Positions 35,297 to 42,734 of a stretch of DNA of 64,000 bases are shown in pieces. Below the pieces are notes generated by a model. That model saw nothing but the letters and a program-made list of their open reading frames with translations. It was not told the DNA's origin and made no database searches. A program made the translations under genes and the position numbers. Origin of the DNA: Clostridia bacterium (lineage in GTDB: Bacteria; Bacillota; Clostridia; Oscillospirales; Acutalibacteraceae); NCBI GenBank assembly GCA_017410605.1, contig JAFQQN010000017.1, forward strand, positions 1 through 64,000. Reading direction: 5' to 3'. The stretch's first letter is position 1. Each line of letters opens with the position of its first letter.

Positions 35297-36288
35297 TCAA
35301 AGCCCTCCTTTGCAAAAAGATAAAGAAGCAGCGCAGAGTTTTCAATATCATTAAGATTTACCACCTCAAGGGAGGTGTGCATATTTCTAAGGGGAATAGA
35401 TACCAAACCACAGGGGATACCGCCGCGGCTTATAGAAATTATATCGGCATTTGTCCCGGTGCGGCCACCCATAACCTCTTTTGTAAAGGTAATATTATTT
35501 TTTTCGGCCACAGCTATAAGGTTTGAATAAACATTTTTGCTTAAAATGGGAGAAATGCCAAGCATAGGACCGCTTTGAAGCTGGGCGGTTTTTGTTTTAG
35601 AAACACCCTCAAAATTTCCAAAGCTGACATCAACGGCAACTGCCAGGTCGGCCTTGCTTTCAAAGGAGGCAACCTTGGCCCCTCTAAGACCCAATTCTTC
35701 CCCCATGGTTAAAAGAATTTCTACATTCATTCCGCCCTCTTCGGCGGCAATTCTCTCGGCCGCCAAAAGCACAGCGGTACACCCGGCCCGGTTGTCTAAG
35801 CCACAGGCAGTAAAGCTATCGGCTGACAGTTGTTTGGGGGATGTTGCAAAAAAGCCAATATCCCCGGGGGACACAACATCTTTAACATCGGCCCTACCGG
35901 TATCAACAAAGCAAACATCAAAATCGGGCATAGTGTCGCTTTTTTTAAGGTGGGGAGGAATGCTTGTGAAAACACCGCTAACCTTTTCTTTACCAAAAAA
36001 CTCTACCTCTGTAGAGGGTAAAAAGCGTGTATCTATGCTTCCCACAGGGGCAACCTTTAAAAAGCCGTCGTCAAAAACAGAGGTAACAATAAAACCAACC
36101 TGGTCTATGTGTGCCTCAAGCATAAGGGTTTTGGTGCTGTTTTTATCTATAAAAGCTTTTAAATAGTTTTCGTTTATTTCAACCTCGGCAAAGTTTTTAA
36201 GGTATTCTGCGGCCGGTATAAAGGCTTCCTTTATATGACCGGCGCACCGGCTTTGACAAAGGGTTGTTATAAGGGTTTTACAGTCCAT
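35290..36288 (-). CDS. M42-family metallo-aminopeptidase (second paralogue)
   Basis: A 332-residue M42 peptidase, homologous to its neighbour but clearly diverged. Residues match position by position: 'MLEAHIDQVGF' near 56-66, 'CGLDNRAGCTA' near 165, 'TMGEELGLRG' near 194, 'VAVDVSFG' near 214 and 'LRNMHTS' near 306. It is the first gene of the four-gene operon. Its ribosome site GGAG lies just past the murD terminator, so it may be served by read-through from murD or by a promoter I cannot see. Two side-by-side paralogues suggest a hetero-oligomer or split specificity. Confidence 0.9.
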   Translation of the reverse strand: MDCKTLITTLCQSRCAGHIKEAFIPAAEYLKNFAEVEINENYLKAFIDKNSTKTLMLEAHIDQVGFIVTSVFDDGFLKVAPVGSIDTRFLPSTEVEFFGKEKVSGVFTSIPPHLKKSDTMPDFDVCFVDTGRADVKDVVSPGDIGFFATSPKQLSADSFTACGLDNRAGCTAVLLAAERIAAEEGGMNVEILLTMGEELGLRGAKVASFESKADLAVAVDVSFGNFEGVSKTKTAQLQSGPMLGISPILSKNVYSNLIAVAEKNNITFTKEVMGGRTGTNADIISISRGGIPCGLVSIPLRNMHTSLEVVNLNDIENSALLLYLFAKEGFEC

Positions 36289-36299
36289 ATTAATCTACT

Positions 36300-36331
36300 C
36301 CAAAAACAGGCGGAAGCCTAACTTCCGCCCG
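36300..36331 (-). terminator. Terminator downstream of murD
   Basis: On the minus strand: GGCGGAAG pairs with CTTCCGCC around five bases, followed by TGTTTTTGG. Confidence 0.7.
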
Positions 36332-36345
36332 AGGTTAATAAAAAT

Positions 36346-37731
36346 TTATTTTAAATTATTAACTAACTCTTTAAATTTATCCCCTCTTACGGCAAAATTG
36401 GGGAATGCGTCGAAGCTGGCACAGGCCGGGCTTAAAAGTACAGTGTCACCCGTGACGGCTTCTTTGTGGGCAAGTTCTACTGCGCGGGACAGGTTTTCGG
36501 TATGAATAATAGTGGGGTTATAACCTGCATACCCCTCTTGGGCTTTTACCGCCTTTTCAATTTTGGCGGCCGTTGGGCCGGTGAGAATAAGAAGCTTAAC
36601 CTTATCTATAATATAGGGTGCCATAGGCTCAAAGGGAATTTGCTTATCATAGCCACCGGCTAAAAGAATAACATTCCCCTCAAATGATTTAAGACCCGCA
36701 ATGGTTCGGGTAGGACTGGTTCCAATAGAGTCGTTATAATAGCGAACACCATTTAGCTCTCTTACAAATTCAATGCGGTGCTCAACACCCATAAACTCTC
36801 TGGCAACCTTGCGAATTTCGTCGGCACCAACATAGCCCCAAACGGCCGAGATGGCGGCAAGATAATTTTCAACGTTGTGTTCACCGCGAATAGCTATATC
36901 TTTTTTGTTCATAAGAGGCACCTTAAGACCTCTGTAGCTCATAAAAATATTGCCCTCTTCGTCTAAAAAGGCACCGTTTTTAATGGCATTGTTCATACTG
37001 AAATGAAGCATTTGGCCTCTTACATCCTTTGAGAAGCCGTTGGTAATTGTGTCTTCAAAATTAAGCACCGTACGAGAGAATGCATTTTGGTGAAGCATAA
37101 TGTTTTTCTTGGCACCAATATATTCATCCATATCCTTATGAACATCTAAATGATTGGGGGCAACATTAGTAATAACTGCAACATCAGGGCTTTTTCTCAT
37201 AGAAATAAGCTGAAAAGAGGAAAGCTCAACAACAACAAAATCTTCAGCTTTAATTTTATCTATTTCGGGCAGAAGCGGACGGCCGATGTTTCCGCCCACG
37301 TGAACCGTTTTACCTGCTGCCTCAAGCATTTTTGCAATAAGTGTTGTTGTGGTGGTTTTACCGTCAGAACCGGTTACTGCAAAAATTGTGGCAGGGCAAA
37401 GGTCAAAGAAAACTTCCATTTCAGAGGTTACTGCAATGCCCTTATGCCGCGCTTCCTTAAGCTCGGGAAGATTGAAGTTCATACCCGGAGTGCGGAATAT
37501 CATATCTACCTCAAGGTTTTTTAAATAATTTTCCCCAAGGCGAAGCTCTGCTCCTGCGGCCTCTAAACGGTCTGCAAGTTCACCTATGGTAGCCCTATCT
37601 CTACGGTCACAGGCAAAAACCCTGGCCCCCATACTTAAAAATTTTAAAACGAGAGGTGTATTGCTTACACCTATGCCGCAAAGGGCTATACGTTTGGTTT
37701 CTAAGGAATTGAAAAACTGTTTGCAGTCCAT
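36346..37731 (-). CDS. murD: UDP-N-acetylmuramoyl-L-alanine--D-glutamate ligase
   Basis: MurD, 461 residues, adds D-glutamate to UDP-MurNAc-L-Ala during cytoplasmic peptidoglycan precursor synthesis. Mur-ligase features: an N-terminal Rossmann domain ('IALCGIGVSNTPLVLKF'), the ATP loop 'AVTGSDGKTTTTTL' near 111-124, 'VVELSSFQL', 'TNVAPNHLDVH', and the C-terminal domain with 'EHRIEFV', 'YYNDSIGTSPTRTIAGL' and 'LLSPACASFDAFPNF'. The start is ATG 37731, 6 bases after GGGAGGT; a longer in-frame reading to 37746 lies inside that ribosome site. It is not in a division-cell-wall cluster here. Confidence 0.96.
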   Translation of the reverse strand: MDCKQFFNSLETKRIALCGIGVSNTPLVLKFLSMGARVFACDRRDRATIGELADRLEAAGAELRLGENYLKNLEVDMIFRTPGMNFNLPELKEARHKGIAVTSEMEVFFDLCPATIFAVTGSDGKTTTTTLIAKMLEAAGKTVHVGGNIGRPLLPEIDKIKAEDFVVVELSSFQLISMRKSPDVAVITNVAPNHLDVHKDMDEYIGAKKNIMLHQNAFSRTVLNFEDTITNGFSKDVRGQMLHFSMNNAIKNGAFLDEEGNIFMSYRGLKVPLMNKKDIAIRGEHNVENYLAAISAVWGYVGADEIRKVAREFMGVEHRIEFVRELNGVRYYNDSIGTSPTRTIAGLKSFEGNVILLAGGYDKQIPFEPMAPYIIDKVKLLILTGPTAAKIEKAVKAQEGYAGYNPTIIHTENLSRAVELAHKEAVTGDTVLLSPACASFDAFPNFAVRGDKFKELVNNLK

Positions 37732-37761
37732 AAAAATACCTCCCAAATAACATCATTTATT

Positions 37762-37790
37762 ATTATACAAATTTTTGTTAAAAATATCAA
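37762..37790 (-). promoter_or_regulatory. Promoter of murD
   Basis: On the minus strand: TTGATA (37790-37785), 17 bases, TATAAT (37767-37762). Confidence 0.75.
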
Positions 37791-37882
37791 CAGCTTTCTT
37801 CCAAAAACCTTTCGTGTATATAAATAAATGGTTAAAAAAGCTTTTCTGGGGAAAAATAACAAAAAATTATGGAGGATGTTAT

Positions 37883-39223
37883 ATGACCTTTTCATTCAAA
37901 AAACGAAATCTGGTAAGGGTTACAAGCTTTTTTCTGGCAGGAGTTCTAGCCCTTGCCGGAGGTGTTATACAATCTCGCCACCGCTTAAAAATGACCACAA
38001 GACAGCTTTCCCACCGCTATCAGGCCGCTCTAGAAGAGCTTACAAGCGGAATAGATAATATTGCCGTCACCTTAGAAAAAAGTATGTATGCCGGAACCTC
38101 TGGAGGTATGTGCGGCCTCACTGGAGAATTGGAGCTTCAGGCAGGGGCGGTAGAAACTGCAATATCGGCGTTGCCCTTAGACCAAGAGGGTATAGGTGCG
38201 GTATCAAAATTCGTTTCTCAGGTTAGTGATTTTGCTTCGGTGTTGCTGCGAAAGGCGGTAAACGGAAGTGATATTACTACAGAAGAAAGAAAGTCGCTTT
38301 CTTCTCTTGCTGAAACCGCAAAAACCTTAAGCACCCGCCTTGACGAGGCTCTGTCCACATATAATTCAGCTGATAATTGGCAACGGGGCATAAACGACGC
38401 TTTAGCCGGAGTGAAAACTGAAGAGGGACTTAGTGCATCAGTGGAAGAGATGGCTAAACAGCTTAGCGACTCACCCACCCTTATTTATGACGGACCCTTT
38501 TCCGACCATATTGAGGAAAGAAGCTCACAGATGTTAGCCTCTGCCGAAGAAATAAATGAAGAACAGGCAAAAAATATAGCGGCAGAATATTGCGGTGTTT
38601 CGGCCGAGGAGCTTGAGTTTACATCTGAGGAACACGGGAAAATGCCGTCTTATCATTTTGGTAATGACAGCATTAGCATTTCGGTTACAAAAAGAGGCGG
38701 CTTTGTTTCTTATTTTAGAAATGATAGAGATATAAACGGCTCGTCGGTAAAATATGAAGAAGCGCTTATAAAGGCGAAAACATTTTTAGAAAACAAAAAT
38801 TTAAAAGAATTTTCACCCACCTACTATTACACTGAAGAAAATATGTGTGTTATAAATTTCGCTTATACTCAAAACGGAGTTATATGCTATCCAGACCTTA
38901 TAAAGGTAGGTGTTGCCTTAGACGATTCAGAGATTTTGTTTTATGAGGCTAGGGGTTATATTATGAATCATTCGGCGCGAACCCTAAGTACCCCGCTATA
39001 TACCGAGCAACAGGCGGCGGCTGTTTTAAGTCCCAGGCTTAAATACAAAAGTGTTAATAAAGCCATAATACCCTCAGGCGGCCAAAACGAGCTTTATTGT
39101 TATGAATTTTTGTGTGAGGGGCTAAAGGGTGAAGAGGTGTTGGTATATGTTAACACACAGACTCTTTACGAAGAAAACATTTTAATTCTGCTTAAAACTG
39201 ATGGCGGAACCTTAACTAAATAA
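37883..39223 (+). CDS. ypeB: Germination protein YpeB-like, PepSY-containing
   Basis: A 446-residue YpeB-type protein. In spore-formers YpeB is needed for incorporation and activity of the cortex-lytic enzyme SleB. There is an N-terminal signal anchor (about residues 10-28), a long helical region ('RYQAALEELTSGIDNIAVTLEKSMYAGT'), then two to three PepSY-like repeats in the C-terminal half ('ITEEQAKNIAAEYCG'-like, 'YEEALIKAKTFLENK', 'YTEQQAAAVLSPRL'). The start is ATG 37883 behind GGAGGATG; a longer in-frame reading from 37775 has no ribosome site. No sleB is adjacent. It suggests a sporulating organism. Confidence 0.85.
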   Translation: MTFSFKKRNLVRVTSFFLAGVLALAGGVIQSRHRLKMTTRQLSHRYQAALEELTSGIDNIAVTLEKSMYAGTSGGMCGLTGELELQAGAVETAISALPLDQEGIGAVSKFVSQVSDFASVLLRKAVNGSDITTEERKSLSSLAETAKTLSTRLDEALSTYNSADNWQRGINDALAGVKTEEGLSASVEEMAKQLSDSPTLIYDGPFSDHIEERSSQMLASAEEINEEQAKNIAAEYCGVSAEELEFTSEEHGKMPSYHFGNDSISISVTKRGGFVSYFRNDRDINGSSVKYEEALIKAKTFLENKNLKEFSPTYYYTEENMCVINFAYTQNGVICYPDLIKVGVALDDSEILFYEARGYIMNHSARTLSTPLYTEQQAAAVLSPRLKYKSVNKAIIPSGGQNELYCYEFLCEGLKGEEVLVYVNTQTLYEENILILLKTDGGTLTK

Positions 39224-39248
39224 CTATATAAGAGGACTCTCTTTGTCA

Positions 39249-39290
39249 CAACAGACCCAAGTGTTATATAGAGCACTTGGGTCTGTTTGG
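39249..39290 (+). terminator. Terminator of ypeB
   Basis: AACAGACCCAAGTG pairs with CACTTGGGTCTGTT around a ten-base loop. Confidence 0.8.
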
Positions 39291-39314
39291 CTGCTTGTCG
39301 AAATTGCACAAAAA

Positions 39315-39331
39315 TTGTATATATTATACAA
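39315..39331. promoter_or_regulatory. Palindrome upstream of the hydrogenase operon (possible operator)
   Basis: TTGTATA-TAT-TATACAA, a 7-bp perfect inverted repeat with a 3-base centre, about 57 bases upstream of the -10 element. It is reminiscent of redox-repressor (Rex) sites, but Rex sites are normally 18 bases; this one is 17. Confidence 0.35.
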
Positions 39332-39364
39332 AAAAATTTACAATGTTCTGTAGGATATTTTATA

Positions 39365-39393
39365 TGGATTTTAAAAGGGTTTTATGTTATAAT
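39365..39393 (+). promoter_or_regulatory. Promoter of the hydrogenase operon
   Basis: TATAAT at 39388-39393, preceded by TATGT (extended -10-like); the -35 region TGGATT (39365-39370) is weak with 17-base spacing. Confidence 0.55.
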
Positions 39394-39454
39394 GAATGTA
39401 ACTGAAAATGCGGGGGTTTAGGCTCTCGTTGCTTTTGTTAATATTTTCACATTC
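39394..39454 (+). promoter_or_regulatory. Structured 5' leader of the hydrogenase operon
   Basis: GAATG (39394-39398) and TGAAAAT (39403-39409) can pair with ATTTTCA (39443-39449) and CATTC (39450-39454), closing a stem around a G-rich loop. The stem ends right before the AAGGAGG ribosome site of the first gene, so it may influence translation or mRNA stability. No known riboswitch class recognised. Confidence 0.35.
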
Positions 39455-39470
39455 CAAGGAGGATTTTTAG

Positions 39471-39962
39471 ATGGACGAAAAGAAATCCATTCCCTTCAAA
39501 GGAACACCTGAGCAGGAAGAACAACTGCTTAAGGTAATTGCTGAGGGAAAAGATGTAAAAGGCGCTTTGATGGCTATTATGCAAAAGGCACAGGACATCT
39601 ATGGTTACTTGCCAATTGAAGTTCAGACCATCATTGCCAGAGAGATGGGAATTCCGCTTCAGGAAGTTTATGGCGTTGCCACTTTCTATGCACAGTTCTC
39701 ACTGTATCCGAAGGGTGAATATAAAATTTCTGTTTGCCTTGGTACTGCTTGTTATGTTAAGGGTGCCGGAGATATTTTTGACAAGCTTCAGGAAAAGCTT
39801 GGCATTGCCGGAGGAGAATGTACTCCCGACGGAAAGTTCTCACTTGAGGCTTGCCGCTGTATTGGTGCTTGTGGTCTTGCACCTGTTCTCACCGTTAACG
39901 AGGATGTTTACGGCCGTCTTACCAAAGATGATGTAGAGGGTATTCTCGCTAAATACTTATGA
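39471..39962 (+). CDS. hydC: NuoE/HydC-like subunit of electron-bifurcating [FeFe] hydrogenase
   Basis: A 163-residue thioredoxin-like [2Fe-2S] protein (24-kDa NuoE family). Cluster ligands are C88 and C93 region 'CLGTACYVKGA' and 'CRCIGACGLAPV' near 129-135. The helical N-terminus 'LMAIMQKAQDIYGYLPIEVQ' is typical. It forms the electron-transfer arm of the trimeric NADH/ferredoxin-dependent hydrogenase with HydB and HydA encoded downstream. Its strong AAGGAGG site and first position suggest high expression. It overlaps the next gene (ATGA). Confidence 0.93.
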   Translation: MDEKKSIPFKGTPEQEEQLLKVIAEGKDVKGALMAIMQKAQDIYGYLPIEVQTIIAREMGIPLQEVYGVATFYAQFSLYPKGEYKISVCLGTACYVKGAGDIFDKLQEKLGIAGGECTPDGKFSLEACRCIGACGLAPVLTVNEDVYGRLTKDDVEGILAKYL

Positions 39963-40516
39963 TGACAGAAATTTCTTTAAATATATTAGATGTTGCAGAA
40001 AATTCTGTTAAGGCTAAAGCCACACTTATTAAGCTTACCGTTTGTGCAGATTTTAAGGAAAATCTTTTAACTGTTGTCATTGAAGACAATGGCTGTGGAA
40101 TGACCGACGAGCAGATAAAAAGGGTTACCGACCCTTTTTATACAACCCGAACCACCCGAAAGGTTGGTCTTGGGGTTCCCTTTTTCAAAAGCGCCGCCGA
40201 GAGCGCAGGAGGAAGCTTTCATATTTCTTCTCAGGTTGGAAAGGGTACTGCGGTTACCGCAAGTTTTCAGCTTAATAATATTGACAGAATGCCCCTTGGT
40301 GATATTTGTGCTACGGTGCACACCCTTGTTACTATGCATGAGGATATAGACTTTTTGTTTACATATAAGGTAGATGAAAAGGGTTTTGTGCTTGATACAA
40401 GAGAGTTCAGAGAAATTCTTGGTGATATTTCTTTTAAAAGCTTTGAGGTTAGCAACTATATTAAAGATTATTTAAAGGAAAATTTAACTGCCGTAAATGG
40501 AGAAAGAATTATATAA
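39959..40516 (+). CDS. GHKL-type ATPase (histidine-kinase-like ATP-binding protein) of the hydrogenase operon
   Basis: A 185-residue stand-alone HATPase_c domain protein. The N-box 'LNILDVAENSVKAKA', G1 box 'VIEDNGCGMTDEQ' and G2-like 'VGLGVPFFKSAAESAGG' are present. There is no dimerisation/His domain and no transmembrane segment. Similar anti-sigma-like ATPases are commonly embedded in clostridial hydrogenase operons. A regulatory or maturation role is probable but unproven. It overlaps hydC by 4 bases. Confidence 0.85.
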   Translation: MMTEISLNILDVAENSVKAKATLIKLTVCADFKENLLTVVIEDNGCGMTDEQIKRVTDPFYTTRTTRKVGLGVPFFKSAAESAGGSFHISSQVGKGTAVTASFQLNNIDRMPLGDICATVHTLVTMHEDIDFLFTYKVDEKGFVLDTREFREILGDISFKSFEVSNYIKDYLKENLTAVNGERII

Positions 40517-40532
40517 CTAGGAGGAAATTCCA

Positions 40533-40895
40533 ATGAAATCGCTTGAAGAACTTAAAGCAATTCGAGAGAGAATGCAGGGTCAGGTTGGTATGCGCGGCGA
40601 AGAAGAAAATTCTATCCGTGTTGTTGTTGGTATGGCCACCTGCGGTATTGCAGCCGGTGCCCGCCCCGTTCTTACTGCATTTTCTGACCTTGTTCAGGAA
40701 AAGAATTTAACAAACGTAACTGTAACACAGACCGGTTGTATTGGTATGTGTATGTATGAGCCCATTGTTGAGATTACAATGCCCGGCAAAGAAAAGGTTA
40801 CTTATGTAAAAATGACAGCTGAGAAGGCTGCCGAGGTTGTTGAATCACATATTATCGGCGGTAACGTTCTTACAAAATACACTATTAAGGACTAA
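40533..40895 (+). CDS. Thioredoxin-like [2Fe-2S] ferredoxin of the hydrogenase operon
   Basis: A 120-residue [2Fe-2S] protein. Ligand pattern: 'MATCGIAAGA' (Cys near 36) and 'QTGCIGMCMYEPIVEI' (Cys near 70 and 74), the thioredoxin-like ferredoxin fold that also forms the N-terminus of HydB. It probably shuttles or buffers electrons for the NADH-dependent hydrogenase. It stands 12 bases before hydB and has a good AGGAGG site. Confidence 0.87.
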   Translation: MKSLEELKAIRERMQGQVGMRGEEENSIRVVVGMATCGIAAGARPVLTAFSDLVQEKNLTNVTVTQTGCIGMCMYEPIVEITMPGKEKVTYVKMTAEKAAEVVESHIIGGNVLTKYTIKD

Positions 40896-40907
40896 GGAGG
40901 AAAACTT

Positions 40908-42716
40908 ATGTATCGTTCACATGTTTTGGTTTGCGGTGGTACAGGTTGTACATCCTCCGGAAGCCAGGCTATTATTAATGCGCTTGAAACAGAAATCAAG
41001 AAAAACGGCCTTGAGACAGAGGTTCAGGTAGTTAAAACAGGTTGCTTCGGTCTTTGTGCTTTAGGCCCGATTATGATTGTTTATCCCGAAGGAACCTTCT
41101 ATTCAATGGTTAAGGAAGAGGATATTGCAGAGATAGTTTCTGAGCATCTTCTTAAGGGAAGAATTGTAAGCCGTTTGGTTTATGATGAAACAGTTGCAGA
41201 TACCGGAATTAAATCCCTTAACGACACCGCTTTCTATAAAAAGCAAATGCGTGTTGCTCTTCGTAACTGCGGTGTTATCAATCCCGAATGTATTGATGAA
41301 TATATTGGTTGCGACGGTTATGAGGCACTTGGTAAGGTTCTTACCACTATGACCCCCGACCAGGTTATTGACACCATTTTAGACAGTGGTCTTCGTGGCC
41401 GAGGCGGCGGCGGATTCCCCACAGGTCTTAAGTGGAAACTTGCTAAGGGCAACGACGCAGACCAGAAATATGTTTGCTGTAACGCTGATGAGGGTGACCC
41501 CGGTGCATTTATGGACCGTTCGATCCTTGAAGGTGACCCCCACGTAGTATTAGAGGCTATGACCATTGCCGGTTATGCTATTGGCGCAACCCAGGGTTAC
41601 ATTTACATTCGTGCTGAGTATCCTATTGCTGTTGATAGACTTAATGTTGCCATTAAGCAGGCCCGTGAATACGGTCTTCTTGGCAAAAACATATTCGGTA
41701 CCGATTTTAGCTTTGATATTGAGCTTCGTCTTGGCGCCGGTGCTTTCGTTTGCGGTGAAGAAACTGCACTTATGACCTCTATCGAGGGTCATCGCGGTGA
41801 GCCCAGACCCCGTCCTCCGTTCCCGGCAGTTAAGGGTCTTTTCGGCAAACCCACCATTCTTAACAACGTTGAAACCTATGCAAATATTCCCCGTATAATT
41901 CTTCTTGGTGCAGATTGGTTTAAGTCAATCGGTACTGAGAAATCTAAGGGTACAAAGGTATTTGCTCTTGGCGGTAAAATTAAAAATACCGGTCTTGTTG
42001 AAATTCCTATGGGAACAACCCTTCGCGAGGTTGTTGAGGAAATCGGCGGCGGTATTCCTAACGGCAAAAAGTTTAAGGCTGCTCAAACCGGCGGTCCTTC
42101 CGGCGGATGTATTCCTGCCCACCTTATTGACACCCCCATTGACTATGACAACCTTATTGCCATTGGTTCAATGATGGGTTCGGGCGGACTTATTGTTATG
42201 GACGAAGACACCTGTATGGTTGATATTGCTAAATTCTTCCTTGAGTTTACTGTTGACGAGTCCTGCGGTAAATGTACTCCTTGCCGTATCGGTACTAAGA
42301 GACTTCTCGAAATGCTTGACAATATTACCAAGGGTAAGGCTACTCTTGAAGATATTGACAAGATGGAAGAGCTTTGCTACTACATTAAAGATAACTCTCT
42401 TTGCGGTCTTGGTCAGACAGCCCCCAATCCTGTGCTTTCTACACTTAAGTTCTTTAGAGATGAGTATGTAGCTCACGTTGTTGATAAGAAGTGCCCCGCC
42501 GGTGTATGTAAGGATCTTCTTTCCTACAGCATCATTAAAGATAAGTGCTTTGGCTGCGGTATGTGTGCTAAGGCCTGTCCTGCAGGAGCAATTACAAAGA
42601 CAGATTATGTTGCCCCCGGTAAGAAATTACCTGCTTATGAAATTGACACAGCTAAGTGCGTTAAGTGTGGAGCCTGTGTTGGTACTTGTAAGTTTAAGGC
42701 TATTGTTAAAGAATAA
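40908..42716 (+). CDS. hydB: NuoF/HydB-like NADH-binding subunit of electron-bifurcating hydrogenase
   Basis: A 602-residue flavin/NADH subunit. Domains: an N-terminal thioredoxin-like [2Fe-2S] module (about 1-95), the FMN/NADH-binding NuoF core ('GLRGRGGGGFPTGLKW' near 160, 'NADEGDPGAFMDR' near 189, 'ETALMTSIEGHRGEPRPRPP' near 285), the SLBB region, the [4Fe-4S] motif 'CGKCTPCRIGT' near 451, and a C-terminal two-cluster ferredoxin domain (CFGCGMCAKACP and CVKCGACVGTCK). It oxidises NADH and is the likely bifurcation site with HydA and HydC. Confidence 0.95.
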   Translation: MYRSHVLVCGGTGCTSSGSQAIINALETEIKKNGLETEVQVVKTGCFGLCALGPIMIVYPEGTFYSMVKEEDIAEIVSEHLLKGRIVSRLVYDETVADTGIKSLNDTAFYKKQMRVALRNCGVINPECIDEYIGCDGYEALGKVLTTMTPDQVIDTILDSGLRGRGGGGFPTGLKWKLAKGNDADQKYVCCNADEGDPGAFMDRSILEGDPHVVLEAMTIAGYAIGATQGYIYIRAEYPIAVDRLNVAIKQAREYGLLGKNIFGTDFSFDIELRLGAGAFVCGEETALMTSIEGHRGEPRPRPPFPAVKGLFGKPTILNNVETYANIPRIILLGADWFKSIGTEKSKGTKVFALGGKIKNTGLVEIPMGTTLREVVEEIGGGIPNGKKFKAAQTGGPSGGCIPAHLIDTPIDYDNLIAIGSMMGSGGLIVMDEDTCMVDIAKFFLEFTVDESCGKCTPCRIGTKRLLEMLDNITKGKATLEDIDKMEELCYYIKDNSLCGLGQTAPNPVLSTLKFFRDEYVAHVVDKKCPAGVCKDLLSYSIIKDKCFGCGMCAKACPAGAITKTDYVAPGKKLPAYEIDTAKCVKCGACVGTCKFKAIVKE

Positions 42717-42734
42717 GAAGGGAGTGTGCCTAGA

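Noticed and set aside
39315-39331. Firm Rex operator call
   Set aside because: Length is 17 rather than 18 bases and the inner bases differ from the TTGTTAA/TTAACAA half-sites; kept only as a palindrome.
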